From NCBI RefSeq assembly GCF_018070075.1, contig NZ_JAGPXE010000009.1:124001-188000 (forward strand): 64,000 nt of DNA. Direction: 5' to 3'. The notes beneath the pieces were generated by a model that saw only the letters and a program-made list of their open reading frames with translations, was not told the origin of the DNA and did no database searches. Within the stretch, counting starts at the first letter, position 1. Each line of letters begins with the position of its first letter. Made by a program: the position numbers and the translations under genes. This document shows, in pieces, positions 19,205 through 28,613 of this stretch. The stretch is from Saccharopolyspora endophytica (lineage in GTDB: Bacteria; Actinomycetota; Actinomycetes; Mycobacteriales; Pseudonocardiaceae).

Positions 19205-21541
19205 TCAGATGACGTTGCGGTGTTGCAGGTAGCGGAACATGAGGATGCCGGGCAGCACCGGGATCCAGTAGGTGAGCAGCCGCGACAGCAGCACGGCGGC
19301 GACGGCCGCGGTGGGCGGGACGCCCATGGCCCCCAGCCCGGCGAGCAGGACCGCCTCGACCGCGCCGAGGCCGCCGGGCGAGGGCACCAGGTGACCCAGG
19401 GTGTTGCCGACGACGAACACGATGGTCACCGCCGTCCAGGAGAAGTTCGGGTGCAGCGCGGCCAGCGACGTCGCCAGCCCGAGCCCGGAGACCACCAGGT
19501 AGCCCAGCGCCCCGCCGAACAGCTGCAGCGCGCGCACCGGGTGCCGCAGCGTCTCCAGCAGCTCGCGGCTCACCTCCCGCACCGACGGCATGATCCGGCG
19601 CCGCCCCGGTGGGGACAGCACCACCAGCACCGCGACCAGCATCGCGACCGCGACCCCGACCATCAGCTGCCAGCCGGGCAGCGACAGGTTGGTGAAGGTG
19701 CCCGACAGCCCGACCGCGAACACCCCGATCACCGACACCACGAACGCCACCGCCCCGGTCCCGGCCTGGTTGAGCAGCGTCACCCCCACCGCCAGCGGCC
19801 TGCGCAGCCCGAGCCGTTCCAGGTAGACGACGTTGATGCCGAAGAACCCGGCACCGCCCGGGGTGGTGCGCCCGGTGAACGCGGCGGCGACCTGGACCTG
19901 CAGGGTCAGCCAGAACGGCAGCGGGATCCGGCTGGAGCCCTGCACCGAGATCGACGACAGCACCACGGCGGCGAACCCGGTCACCACCGCCACCGCCAGC
20001 CAGCCCCAGTGGGCGTGGCGCAGCGCCCCGACCACGTCCCGCGTGTTGGACAGCTCGGGGATCAGCAGGTAGACGGCCGCACCCACCAGCAGCAGGCTCA
20101 GCACGGTGGTCGGTCGCACGGGTGAGCGGAAACCGGGGATGGGCAGGCCGAGCCGGTCGGCGAGGGTCTCGCGCAGCTCGGCGAGGAAGTACCGGCCGCG
20201 CTGGGCCTGCGCGCGGATCCGGCGCGGCAGCGCCAGCGGCACCACGCTGCCCAGCGCCGCGGCCAGCGATTCGACGGGCAGCGCGGCGATCGCGCTGGTC
20301 ACGGCCCTCTCGGTGCCGACGACGGCGGCCACCGACACCAGCGCTTCGGCCAGGTCCTGAGCGCAGCGGGCGTCGTCGGCGCCGGGGTGGCTGAAGGTGA
20401 ACGACAGCAGCCACGGCCGCCCGTGCTCGTCCACCAGGATGTTCTTGGCCCGCAGGTCGTGGTGGGCGATGCGGGCCTCGGCCAGCAGCGCGACCTGCTC
20501 CCACACGCCCGCCAGCAGCTCGTCGTCGATCTCCTCCGGCGACAGCTCCGTCAGCCGCCTGCCGGGGACCTCCCGCATCACCAGCAGCGCGGGCGCGTAG
20601 GGGACGTCGCCGGCCAGGACGACCTCGGGGGTGCGCACTCCGGCGCGGGCGGCGAGCAACGCCGCGTACGCCTCGTGCTCGACCTCGTGGTGCGGGGTGG
20701 ACAGGCTCGGCTCGTCCTGCACGTCGAGCAGCATCAGCAGGCGCTTGAGCTTGTACCAGGCACCGGCTCGCCGGCTGAGCCTGCGCACCACCTTGACCCG
20801 CAGCGGCGGCCCGTCCACGGTGTCCACCGCGAACTCGCGCGGTTGCAGCAGCCGGTGCCGGAGCGCGCTGATCGACACCGGCGCCAGCCCCGCCTGTTCG
20901 AGCTCGTCGAAGATGACCAGCTCGGAGACCTTCCGCCCCGGAGCGCCCCACGCCAGGTGGCACAGCAGCCCGACGCCCCATCCCAGCAGCGCTCCCCCGA
21001 CCGCGCCCAGCGGCAGGTGCAGGTCGAGGTGCACGACCGCGATCCCGGTCAGCAGGACCAGGCCCCAGCCGAGGTAGCGCGGGGTCCGGCCGAAGTACGG
21101 GGTGGCGACCACCGCCAGCACGGTCACCACCGCGACCTCGTCCGACGGGAAGGGAGGGCCGCCGGGTCTCGCCAGCAGCTGGTGCATGAGCATCGCGACC
21201 AGCCAGGTCAGCGCACCGGAACCGCCGCACAGCAGCGCCACCCGGATCCAGCCCAGGTAGGAGGTCGCCACGACCACGCCGACGATGCCCGCCCACGACC
21301 CGATCCAGGTCAACACCACCCAGAAGGGGTCGGCGACGCGCGGGAGGGCGATCAGCTGTTGGTGAACAGCGATCTCCACCGGGTTCGCCGGGATCAGCAC
21401 CAGCAGCGCGCTCAGCACCAGCAGACCCGCGACCAGAGCTAGTTTGCCCAGGTCACCGGGGTGGCGGCCGATGGACAGCCGCAAACGCGAACGCGGGGAG
21501 ACACCGGTTCCCCCACTGGGCGCTGACGGACTCGGCTCCAC
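19205..21541 (-). CDS. Membrane fusion: degenerate PAP2-like domain, pseudokinase and LPG-synthase/flippase-type domain
   Basis: About 778 residues. N-terminal membrane part (30-195) resembles PAP2 phosphatases but the motifs are altered: ARP at 124-126, PFPSDE where PSGH is expected, and HLDLHLPLG at 171-179 instead of SRxxxxxHxxxD. A cytoplasmic kinase-like domain (about 205-440) keeps Lys250, HHDLRAKN (His361, Asp362, Asn367) but has LLSFTFS where DFG should be, so the metal-binding Asp is Ser380. The last 300 residues form an LPG_synthase_TM/UPF0104-type multispan domain (PGGAGFFGINVVYLERLG; PSPGGLGAVEAVLL). The start among several GTGs (21556, 21547, 21541) is uncertain; 21541 follows ggagcagg. 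Likely acts on or flips an envelope lipid; this is inference. Confidence 0.72.
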   Translation of the reverse strand: MEPSPSAPSGGTGVSPRSRLRLSIGRHPGDLGKLALVAGLLVLSALLVLIPANPVEIAVHQQLIALPRVADPFWVVLTWIGSWAGIVGVVVATSYLGWIRVALLCGGSGALTWLVAMLMHQLLARPGGPPFPSDEVAVVTVLAVVATPYFGRTPRYLGWGLVLLTGIAVVHLDLHLPLGAVGGALLGWGVGLLCHLAWGAPGRKVSELVIFDELEQAGLAPVSISALRHRLLQPREFAVDTVDGPPLRVKVVRRLSRRAGAWYKLKRLLMLLDVQDEPSLSTPHHEVEHEAYAALLAARAGVRTPEVVLAGDVPYAPALLVMREVPGRRLTELSPEEIDDELLAGVWEQVALLAEARIAHHDLRAKNILVDEHGRPWLLSFTFSHPGADDARCAQDLAEALVSVAAVVGTERAVTSAIAALPVESLAAALGSVVPLALPRRIRAQAQRGRYFLAELRETLADRLGLPIPGFRSPVRPTTVLSLLLVGAAVYLLIPELSNTRDVVGALRHAHWGWLAVAVVTGFAAVVLSSISVQGSSRIPLPFWLTLQVQVAAAFTGRTTPGGAGFFGINVVYLERLGLRRPLAVGVTLLNQAGTGAVAFVVSVIGVFAVGLSGTFTNLSLPGWQLMVGVAVAMLVAVLVVLSPPGRRRIMPSVREVSRELLETLRHPVRALQLFGGALGYLVVSGLGLATSLAALHPNFSWTAVTIVFVVGNTLGHLVPSPGGLGAVEAVLLAGLGAMGVPPTAAVAAVLLSRLLTYWIPVLPGILMFRYLQHRNVI

Positions 21542-21677
21542 GGGCACCTGCTCCACACAGACTGGTCTGACAAGCCTCGGACCAGCAGCAGGAACCGTCA
21601 AACCGGCACGTCCGCACCGGCCGGGCACGTGATCATGAAATAGGCGAGGAGGTAGCGCTCGGGGAGGGCTTAGGTCG

Positions 21678-21683
21678 TAGGCT
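21678..21683 (+). promoter_or_regulatory. -10 box of the PAC2 gene
   Basis: TAGGCT, 6 bases before the GTG at 21690. Confidence 0.45.
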
Positions 21684-21689
21684 TGCGCA

Positions 21690-22589
21690 GTGACCGATCG
21701 CGAACAGACGCCCGAACCGAACGCCGACCTGCCGCGGTTGACGGACCCGATCGTGGTCTGCGCGTTCGAAGGATGGAACGACGCCGGGGACGCAGCCAGC
21801 TCCGCGATCGAGCACCTGCAGCTCATCTGGGACGCCGAGTCGCTCAGCGAGCTCGACCCGGACCCGTACTACGACTTCCAGGTCACGCGTCCGACGGTCA
21901 AGCTCGTCGACGGCGTCACCCGGCAGGTCACCTGGCCCACGACCCGGCTGACGGTGTGCCGCCCGCCGGGCGCCGAGCACGACGTGATCCTGGTGCACGG
22001 CATCGAGCCGAACATGCGGTGGCGCGCCTTCTCCGCAGAGCTGGTCGACAAGATCGAGAAGCTCGGGGCGCGCACGGTGGTGACCTTGGGCGCGCTGCTC
22101 GCCGATGCTCCGCACACGCGTCCCGTCCCGGTCAGCGGCACGGCCTACGACGAGGACTCGGCGGCGACGTTCGGCCTGGAGCGCACCCGCTACGAGGGCC
22201 CGACCGGGATCGTGGGGATCTTCCAGGACGCGTGCGTGCAGGCGGGCATCCCGGCGATCTCGTTCTGGGCCGCGGTGCCGCACTACGTCTCGCAGCCGCC
22301 CTCGCCGAAGGCGACGCTGGCGCTGCTGCACCGCGTCGAGGAGGCGCTGGACGTGGAGGTCCCGCTGGGCAACCTGCCGGACCAGGCCGAGGAGTGGGAG
22401 GAGACGGTCAGCGAGATGGCCGAGGAGGACGAGGACGTGCGCAACTACGTCCGCGCCCTCGAGGAACGCGGTGACGCGGAGGTCCGGCTGACCGAGGCCA
22501 GCGGCGACGCGATCGCCGCGGAGTTCGAGCGCTACCTGCGCCGCCGGGGACCGGGCGGCAAGGGCCCGCTGGGCCCCGGACCGGGCTGA
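21690..22589 (+). CDS. PAC2-family protein (Rv2125-like)
   Basis: A 299-residue PAC2 (proteasome assembly chaperone-like) domain protein. Characteristic stretches are IVVCAFEGWNDAGDAAS at the N-terminus, VILVHGIEPNMRWRAF and FWAAVPHYVSQPPSPKATLA. The fold is related to purine nucleoside phosphorylase-like alpha/beta proteins and to eukaryotic PAC2, but a role in bacterial proteasome assembly is not established. M. tuberculosis Rv2125 sits in the same neighbourhood. GTG start at 21690 with a -10 box six bases before it; a strong terminator follows the gene. Divergent from the large membrane fusion. Confidence 0.9.
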   Translation: MTDREQTPEPNADLPRLTDPIVVCAFEGWNDAGDAASSAIEHLQLIWDAESLSELDPDPYYDFQVTRPTVKLVDGVTRQVTWPTTRLTVCRPPGAEHDVILVHGIEPNMRWRAFSAELVDKIEKLGARTVVTLGALLADAPHTRPVPVSGTAYDEDSAATFGLERTRYEGPTGIVGIFQDACVQAGIPAISFWAAVPHYVSQPPSPKATLALLHRVEEALDVEVPLGNLPDQAEEWEETVSEMAEEDEDVRNYVRALEERGDAEVRLTEASGDAIAAEFERYLRRRGPGGKGPLGPGPG

Positions 22590-22604
22590 GCCCCTGATGC
22601 ACGC

Positions 22605-22644
22605 ACGGTCGACCGCGATCACCCGATCGCGGTCGACCGTTTTT
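22605..22644 (+). terminator. Rho-independent terminator of the PAC2 gene
   Basis: A perfect 16-bp stem (22605-22620 with 22625-22640), 4-base loop and five T's (22640-22644). It also lies just past the convergent StyA-like gene. Confidence 0.92.
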
Positions 22645-22647
22645 CGT

Positions 22648-23883
22648 TCAGGCGGCGGAGCACTCGGCGATGAAGGCGTCGGCGGCGTTCGGGTCCAGGA
22701 ACCACGCGGTCATGTCGTCGGGGTTGGCGAAGCCGTCGGCGAAGCGCTCGCCGACCGCGGGCAGCTGCGCGGCCGCCCCGAAGATGGTGAGCACGTGCGG
22801 GGGCGGCGGCTGCAGGGCGGCGTTGGCCCACGACGTGACGTGCTGGGCGAAGTCCCAGTAGCGGTCGAAGGTGCGCTGCATCCAGTCCCAGTCGAAAGCA
22901 CCGTCACCGCGGGCGAGGATGCTCTCCAGGTAGATCTGCGCGCTCTGGCAGGCGGCGTTGGAGCCCTGCCCGGTCACCGGATCGTTGAGCACCACGCTGT
23001 CGCCGAGTCCGAGCACGAGTCGGCCCGAGGGCAGCTGCCCGATCGGCTTGCTGACGGTCGGCGTCACCGCACCGGCCAGCGTGCCGCCCTCGTCGGTGAG
23101 CTCGGCGTCGGCGAACCGCTCGTGCTCCCACGGGCAGTGCTCGCGCAGCAGGCCGAGCATCCGCTCCCACTGCCGCTGCGGTTCGGGCCGGTCGCCGAAG
23201 GCGTCCAGCGGACCGCCGGGAACGCCTTCCAGCAGCAGGATCTCGCAGGCGCCGTCGAGCGTGTGCCCGGGGTAGCTGATGACCTCGCCGAGGCCGGCGA
23301 GCGCGTTGAAGCGGGCGGCCGACGAGTCGTCCGGGTCGCTGGAGCTGCGCGTGCCGCGGACGTAGGCGACCGAGAGCTCGCGCTGCGGTTCGGTGTAGGG
23401 CGAGCGTTGCGCGTCGCGCTCGAACAGCGAACCGAGCTCGCCCTTGCCCGCCGCGACCACCACGAGGTCGAAGTCGGGCGCGATCTCGTCGAGGTCGGCC
23501 ACCGAGAGCTCGCGGTAGTCGATCGTGCCGCCGCGCTCGGCGAACAGGTCGAGCCAGGCGGCCATCTTCACGCGCTGGTCGATCGACAGCGCGTAGTCCT
23601 TCAGCGGCGCCATCCAGTCGATGACCCGCTCCCCCTCCTGGCTCGCGACCGACACGCGCAGGCCGGTGAGCCGGGGCGCGGTGTCGTCCCACAGTCCCAG
23701 TCCGTGCCGTCTTTCGATCTCCAGCGTCTGGTAGTACATCGACTGCGTCGACATGACGCGCCCGTTCCGGATCTGCTCCGGTGTCCGCGCCGAGATCAAC
23801 GTGACGTCGTAGCTCTCGGCCTGCAGCGTGAGCGCCAGTTGCAGCCCTGCCTGCCCGGCTCCGACGATCAGGACTCTCCGCAT
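22648..23883 (-). CDS. StyA-like FAD-dependent monooxygenase (styrene/indole monooxygenase family)
   Basis: A 411-residue flavoprotein of the group E (StyA) type. It opens with the FAD-binding MRRVLIVGAGQAGLQLALTL (GxGxxG), has VVVAAGKGELGSLF and the second FAD contact LVLGLGDSVVLNDPVTGQGSNAA. StyA oxygenases obtain reduced FAD from a separate reductase (StyB); no reductase gene is adjacent, so it must use one encoded elsewhere. The natural substrate is unknown; indole or styrene-like aromatics are only a family expectation. A gaggtggccgggg ribosome binding site precedes the ATG. Confidence 0.82.
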   Translation of the reverse strand: MRRVLIVGAGQAGLQLALTLQAESYDVTLISARTPEQIRNGRVMSTQSMYYQTLEIERRHGLGLWDDTAPRLTGLRVSVASQEGERVIDWMAPLKDYALSIDQRVKMAAWLDLFAERGGTIDYRELSVADLDEIAPDFDLVVVAAGKGELGSLFERDAQRSPYTEPQRELSVAYVRGTRSSSDPDDSSAARFNALAGLGEVISYPGHTLDGACEILLLEGVPGGPLDAFGDRPEPQRQWERMLGLLREHCPWEHERFADAELTDEGGTLAGAVTPTVSKPIGQLPSGRLVLGLGDSVVLNDPVTGQGSNAACQSAQIYLESILARGDGAFDWDWMQRTFDRYWDFAQHVTSWANAALQPPPPHVLTIFGAAAQLPAVGERFADGFANPDDMTAWFLDPNAADAFIAECSAA

Positions 23884-24099
23884 GTTTCCCCGGCCACCTC
23901 TCGAGTGTCCTCATCTTCGGAAATCTGGGCCCACGGCGACATTCCGGACGAACGTCGTCGCTCCCCGTGATGACGCGATGATCAAATCAAACCCGTTCGG
24001 ACCTGTCCACGGACGCCGAAACTCGTTTTGGTCAACCGCAGATCAACGCTCCCGCCCTGTTCAATTGCCGTTTTTGCCAGAGCGGCCCGGAAAACGAAG

Positions 24100-24142
24100 A
24101 AGGGTGATCGGGAGCCCTCGACGGACTCCCGATCACCCTTCG
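24100..24142 (-). terminator. Terminator of mshC
   Basis: A 16-bp perfect inverted repeat (24100-24115 with 24127-24142), 11-base loop, followed on the minus strand by ttcgttttcc. It begins 16 bases after the mshC stop. Confidence 0.85.
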
Positions 24143-24158
24143 CTGATGTCGCAGGAGG

Positions 24159-25397
24159 TTAGAGCTCAACTCCGAGCAGGGCGTCCACCGCCGTGCGGAT
24201 CAGGGCCGGTGCGCCCTGGTCGTCACCGCCGGACACCAGCGCCGACTCCACCCAGGCGTCGATCGCGCGGAGCGCGCCCGAGGTGTCCAGGTCGTTGGAC
24301 AGCGCGGCGCGCAGCCCGGCGATCGCCTCGGCCGCCGCCGGACCGGAGGTCAGCTCGACCGCCTCCCGCCAGCGGGCCAACCGCGCGGCACCGGCCGTGA
24401 GCGCATCGGCGGTCCAGGAGCGGTCCTGGCGGTAGTGGCCGTCCAGCAGCGCCAGCCGGATCGCCATCGGATCCACCCGGTCCCCGCGCAGCCGCGAGAC
24501 GAACACCAGGTTCCCGCGCGACTTGGACATCTTCTCGCCGTCCAGCCCGATCATGCCGGAGTGCACGTAGTGCTTGGCGAACGGGAAGTCTCCGGAGAGC
24601 GCCTCGGCGTGCGCGGCGCTGAACTCGTGGTGCGGGAAGATCAGGTCCGAGCCACCGCCCTGCACGTCGAACCCGAGCCCGAGCCGGTTCAGCGCGATCA
24701 CCGAGCACTCCAGGTGCCAGCCGGGACGGCCCGCACCCAGCTCGGAGTCCCAGGACGGCTCGCCCGGCCGGGCCATCCGCCACAGCAGCGCGTCCAGCGG
24801 GTGCTCCTTGCCCGGCCGGTCCGGGTCTCCGCCGCGTTCGGCGAAGAAGGTGTTCATGGTGGCCTCGTCGTAGTTCGACTCGGAGCCGAACCGGCCGGTG
24901 GCCTGGTGCCGGAAGTAGATGTCCGGGTACTCGGCGTCATCGGCCCGGTAGGCGGCACCGGAGGCCAGCAGCTTCCCCACCGCCTCGACGATCTCCGGGA
25001 TGGATTCCACGGCGCCGATGAAGTCCGCGGGCGGCAGCACCCGCAGCGCCTCCATGTCCTCCCGGAACAGCGCGGTCTCTCGCATGGCGAGGACGACCCA
25101 GTCCTCGTTGTCCCGCTCGGCCCGCTCCAGCAGCGGGTCGTCGATGTCGGTGACGTTCTGCACGTAGTGGACCTGGTGACCGTTGTCCAGCCACACCCGG
25201 TGGATCAGGTCGAACGCCAGGTAGGTCGCGGCGTGGCCGAGGTGGGTGGCGTCGTACGGGGTGATGCCGCAGACGTACATCCGCGCTTCGGGCCCGGGCT
25301 CGGTGGGCCTGATCTCAGCGGCGGAGGTGTCGAACAGCTGAAGTGGACGTGGGGTGCCTTCCACCTCGGGGACGGAAACCGATGACCAGGGTTGCAT
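24159..25397 (-). CDS. mshC: Mycothiol ligase: L-cysteine:1D-myo-inosityl 2-amino-2-deoxy-alpha-D-glucopyranoside ligase
   Basis: A 412-residue class I aminoacyl-tRNA synthetase-like enzyme that joins cysteine to GlcN-Ins in mycothiol synthesis. Features: Cys43 in [10 protein letters not shown] (zinc ligand, same position as in mycobacterial MshC), HLGH at 52-55 (HIGH motif), the zinc/cysteine site [10 protein letters not shown], and [10 protein letters not shown] (KMSKS). Length separates it from cysteinyl-tRNA synthetase, which has a longer C-terminal part. ATG 25397 has TAAGGT seven bases before it. Presence implies a mycothiol-based redox system. Confidence 0.95.
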   Translation of the reverse strand: MQPWSSVSVPEVEGTPRPLQLFDTSAAEIRPTEPGPEARMYVCGITPYDATHLGHAATYLAFDLIHRVWLDNGHQVHYVQNVTDIDDPLLERAERDNEDWVVLAMRETALFREDMEALRVLPPADFIGAVESIPEIVEAVGKLLASGAAYRADDAEYPDIYFRHQATGRFGSESNYDEATMNTFFAERGGDPDRPGKEHPLDALLWRMARPGEPSWDSELGAGRPGWHLECSVIALNRLGLGFDVQGGGSDLIFPHHEFSAAHAEALSGDFPFAKHYVHSGMIGLDGEKMSKSRGNLVFVSRLRGDRVDPMAIRLALLDGHYRQDRSWTADALTAGAARLARWREAVELTSGPAAAEAIAGLRAALSNDLDTSGALRAIDAWVESALVSGGDDQGAPALIRTAVDALLGVEL

Positions 25398-25404
25398 GCA
25401 TCCG

Positions 25405-25410
25405 ACCTTA
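25405..25410 (-). promoter_or_regulatory. -10 box of mshC
   Basis: TAAGGT on the minus strand, 7 bases before the mshC ATG. Confidence 0.42.
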
Positions 25411-25738
25411 AACGTCCGGGACGAGGCGCCGCCTCCATCCGGGGCATCACCCGTGTCACATGCTGGGACGTCCTGGGGAGCAGATCTTTCCCGAAAAATA
25501 CCGGCATTCCGTTTCCTCCTCCCCGTTCCGCCGATTTCCGGCCAGCTGGAACGATTCCTCGGATTCACCGCCCACGACCACCTGCACGCCTGGGCGGAAA
25601 TGGGTCTATCTTTTCTGCAGGTAGCCGATTTTCCCAGGTCAAGCGGGAAACACGAGCCCCACGAGGACACCGGGGAAACAAAGCGCGGCACAAGCGGAAT
25701 CGACGGTTGTCGCCGATCCCGAACGCTGGAGGCGATCG
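25411..25738. other. Divergent intergenic region mshC / proV
   Basis: No gene-like frame. It should hold the proVWX promoter. The stretch around 25490-25520 and 25600-25690 is richer in A/T than the rest of the window, but I could not fix a -35/-10 pair or a clear operator. Confidence 0.5.
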
Positions 25739-26767
25739 GTGAGTTCGGTACGCGTGGAACGGCTGTACAAGATTTTCGGGCCACAACCGGCCGAGAAGGT
25801 CCGGCTCCTGAAGCAGGGCTCCGATCCGGCGGACCTCGTGGCCGGAGGGACGACGGCCGCCGTCGTGGACGCCACCTTCTCCGTCGCCGAGGGCGAGACC
25901 TTCGTGGTGATGGGGCTGTCCGGTTCGGGCAAGTCGACGCTCATCCGCATGGTCAACGGCCTGCTCGCGCCCACCGACGGCGCGGTGTTCGTCGACGACG
26001 TCGACGTCACCGCCATGAGCACCCGCGAGCTGCGCACCGTGCGGCAGCAGAAGATGAGCATGGTCTTCCAGCACTTCGCGCTGTTCCCGCACCGCACGGT
26101 GCTCGACAACGCCGGCTACGGCCTGCGCGTGCGGGGCACCGACGAGCGGGAGATCGCCGAGCGCGCGGGCGAGGCGCTGCGGCTGGTCGGGCTCCAGGGC
26201 TGGGAGCAGCGCTACCCGCAGCAGCTCTCCGGCGGGATGCGCCAGCGCGTCGGGCTGGCCCGCGCGCTGGCCACGGGCACCGACGTGCTGCTGATGGACG
26301 AGGCGTTCAGCGCCCTGGACCCGCTGATCAAACGAGAGATGCAGGACCAGCTGCTGGAGCTCAACGCGCAGCTGGCCAAGACCATCATCTTCATCACCCA
26401 CGACCTCAACGAGGCGATGCGGCTGGGCGACCGGATCGCGGTGATGCGCGCGGGCCGGATCGTGCAGATCGGCACCGCCGAGGACATCCTGCGCGCGCCG
26501 GCCGACGACTACGTGGCCGAGTTCGTCCAGGACGTCGACCGCAGCCGCGTGCTCACCGCGGCGGCCATCGCCGACCCGGACGCCACGCCCGCCGACGGCG
26601 CCGTCCCGGTCCCCGGATCGACCCCGCTGAAGGACCTGTTCGCGCTGATGAGCGACCGCGCCGAACCGCTGCTGGTGGTCGACGAACGGCAGCGGCCGCT
26701 GGGGGTGGTCACCCCCGGCGCGGTGTTCGCGGCGCTGAGCCACCGGGAGGCGACCTCCGATGCTTGA
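25739..26767 (+). CDS. proV: Glycine betaine/proline-type ABC importer, ATP-binding protein
   Basis: A 342-residue ATPase of the ProV/OpuAA type. Walker A is GLSGSGKST, the signature [15 protein letters not shown], Walker [13 protein letters not shown], then the H-loop ITHDLNEAM. The N-terminal extension before Walker A ([19 protein letters not shown]) is the one typical of ProV, and the C-terminal 60-70 residues look like one or a partial pair of CBS domains that in OpuA sense ionic strength. GTG start with ggagg upstream. Its 3' end overlaps proW by 8 bases. Quaternary amine uptake for osmoprotection is the expected role. Confidence 0.92.
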   Translation: MSSVRVERLYKIFGPQPAEKVRLLKQGSDPADLVAGGTTAAVVDATFSVAEGETFVVMGLSGSGKSTLIRMVNGLLAPTDGAVFVDDVDVTAMSTRELRTVRQQKMSMVFQHFALFPHRTVLDNAGYGLRVRGTDEREIAERAGEALRLVGLQGWEQRYPQQLSGGMRQRVGLARALATGTDVLLMDEAFSALDPLIKREMQDQLLELNAQLAKTIIFITHDLNEAMRLGDRIAVMRAGRIVQIGTAEDILRAPADDYVAEFVQDVDRSRVLTAAAIADPDATPADGAVPVPGSTPLKDLFALMSDRAEPLLVVDERQRPLGVVTPGAVFAALSHREATSDA

Positions 26768-27647
26768 TCCGGTTCTGCTCACCCAGCTGCCCAGGGTGCC
26801 GCTCGGTGACGCGTTCCAGGCCGTCGTGGAGTGGCTGAACAGCAACATCGGCCCGGTCTTCGACTTCATCGAGCTGGTGGTCAGCGGCGCTGTCGCCGGC
26901 CTGACGGCCGCGCTGACCTGGTTGCCGGACCTGGTCATGGTGCTGGTGTTCACCGCGCTGGCGTGGTGGTTGCGCAGCTGGCGGTTCGCGCTGTTCAGCC
27001 TGATCGGGTTCGGCCTGATCGCCAGCATCGAGGAGTTCGACCCGGCGATGGAAACCCTGGGGCTGGTGCTGGTCTCCAGCGCGCTGGCGGTGCTGATCGG
27101 CATCCCGATCGGGATCCTGGCCGCGCGCAACCAGAAGGTCAGCCACGTGGTGCGGCCGGTGCTGGACCTGATGCAGACCTTGCCCGCGTTCGTGTACCTG
27201 GTGCCGGTCATCGTGTTCTTCAACATCGGCGTCGTGCCCGGCGTGGTGGCGACGGTGATCTTCTCGCTGCCGCCGGGCGTCCGGCTCACCGAGCTCGGCA
27301 TCCGGCAGGTCGATTCCGAGGTCGTGGAAGCGGGTGAGGCGTTCGGCGCGCGAACCGGTCAGATCCTCACCGGGATCCAGCTGCCGCTGGCGATGCCGTC
27401 GATCATGGCCGGCATCAACCAGGTGATCATGCTGTCGCTGTCGATGGTGGTCATCGCGGGCATGGTCGGTGCCCCCGGGCTGGGCACCAACATCTACGAG
27501 GCCGTCACCCGGGTCCAGCTGGGGCAGGGTTTCGAGGCCGGTTTGTCGGTGGTGATCCTCGCCGTCTACCTGGACCGGATCACCGCGGTGCTGTCGGACC
27601 GCTCGCCGGTCGCGCGGGCGGAGCGGAAGGCGGCCAAGACCGGATGA
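26760..27647 (+). CDS. proW: Glycine betaine/proline-type ABC importer, permease
   Basis: A 295-residue permease with about seven membrane helices. The ProW/OpuAB motifs are present: MQTLPAFVYLVPVIVFFNIGVV and the EAA-like loop VDSEVVEAGEAFGARTGQIL, which contacts the ATPase. GLTAALTWLPDLVM near the N-terminus is also typical. Overlaps proV by 8 bases and proX follows after 29 bases, so the three are cotranscribed. Confidence 0.93.
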   Translation: MLDPVLLTQLPRVPLGDAFQAVVEWLNSNIGPVFDFIELVVSGAVAGLTAALTWLPDLVMVLVFTALAWWLRSWRFALFSLIGFGLIASIEEFDPAMETLGLVLVSSALAVLIGIPIGILAARNQKVSHVVRPVLDLMQTLPAFVYLVPVIVFFNIGVVPGVVATVIFSLPPGVRLTELGIRQVDSEVVEAGEAFGARTGQILTGIQLPLAMPSIMAGINQVIMLSLSMVVIAGMVGAPGLGTNIYEAVTRVQLGQGFEAGLSVVILAVYLDRITAVLSDRSPVARAERKAAKTG

Positions 27648-27676
27648 GCCCCGGCCTTGACCAGAAGGGCGGATTG

Positions 27677-28570
27677 ATGATGTCGCACAGCAGGACCAGA
27701 CGGCTCTTGGCGCTGTTGGCCGCATTGGCGGCGACGTTGTCCCTGGCCGCCGGTTGCGGCGGGCGGGAGGCGCAGACAGGGCAAGAGGCCAAGCAGATCA
27801 ACATCGGGTACATCGCGTGGGACGAGGACATCGCGGTCACCTACCTCTACAAGGAACTCCTCGAACGCCGCGGCTACACGGTCAACGCGACCGAGCTGGA
27901 GGCGGGCCCGATCTACGCCGGTCTGGCGCAGGGCAACCCGGACCTGTTCCTGGACGGCTGGCTGCCGTCGACGCACGAGGACTACTGGAAGCAGTACGGC
28001 CCGCAGCTGGAGGACCTGGGCGTGTGGTACGACCAGGCCACGCTCAACATCGCCGTGCCCAACTACATGACCGACGTCAACTCGATCGCCGATCTCAAGG
28101 GCAGGGGCGCCGAGCTGGGCGGGACCATCACCGGGATCGACCCCGGCGCCGGGCTGAGCCGCACCACCAAGGAGGCGCTGCCCGCGTACGGCCTGCAGGG
28201 CGAGTTCACGCTGCAGACGTCCTCGACCACGGCGATGCTCGCCGCGCTGCAGAAGGCGACCGACGAGAGGAAGCCGATCGTCGTGACGCTGTGGCACCCG
28301 CACTGGGCCTACGCCCGCTACCCCATCAAGGACCTGCAGGACCCGATGGGAGCGATGGGCGCGGCCGAGCAGATCCACGCCATCGGGCGCAAGGGCTTCA
28401 GCCAGGACTTCCCCGAGGTCACCGACATGGTGAAGAAGTTCAGGCTGACCGACCAGCAGCTGGCGAGCCTGGAGAACGAGATCAACAGCGCGGCCAAGGG
28501 CCAGGAGCAGGCCGCAGCGAAGAAGTGGGCCGATGCGAACCCCGACGTGATCAGGTCGTTCGCGGGCTGA
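27677..28570 (+). CDS. proX: Glycine betaine-type substrate-binding lipoprotein
   Basis: A 297-residue solute-binding protein. The signal sequence ends in a lipobox LSLAAGC with Cys27, so the protein is anchored to the outer face of the membrane. The OpuAC/ProX fold shows INIGYIAWDEDIAVTYLYKE at the start and the ligand-cage region DLFLDGWLPSTHEDYWK and VTLWHPHWAYARYPIKDL, rich in Trp/Tyr for cation-pi binding of a quaternary ammonium. ATG 27677 (or 27680) with gaagggcgg upstream is favoured over an in-frame ATG at 27644. Confidence 0.92.
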   Translation: MMSHSRTRRLLALLAALAATLSLAAGCGGREAQTGQEAKQINIGYIAWDEDIAVTYLYKELLERRGYTVNATELEAGPIYAGLAQGNPDLFLDGWLPSTHEDYWKQYGPQLEDLGVWYDQATLNIAVPNYMTDVNSIADLKGRGAELGGTITGIDPGAGLSRTTKEALPAYGLQGEFTLQTSSTTAMLAALQKATDERKPIVVTLWHPHWAYARYPIKDLQDPMGAMGAAEQIHAIGRKGFSQDFPEVTDMVKKFRLTDQQLASLENEINSAAKGQEQAAAKKWADANPDVIRSFAG

Positions 28571-28584
28571 GGCACCGCTTCTCG

Positions 28585-28613
28585 GTGGCCGGTGGGAACT
28601 TCCCGCCGGCCAC
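28585..28613 (+). terminator. Terminator of proVWX
   Basis: A 13-bp stem (28585-28597 with 28601-28613, one G-U pair) with a 3-base loop, 15 bases after the proX stop. Confidence 0.65.
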
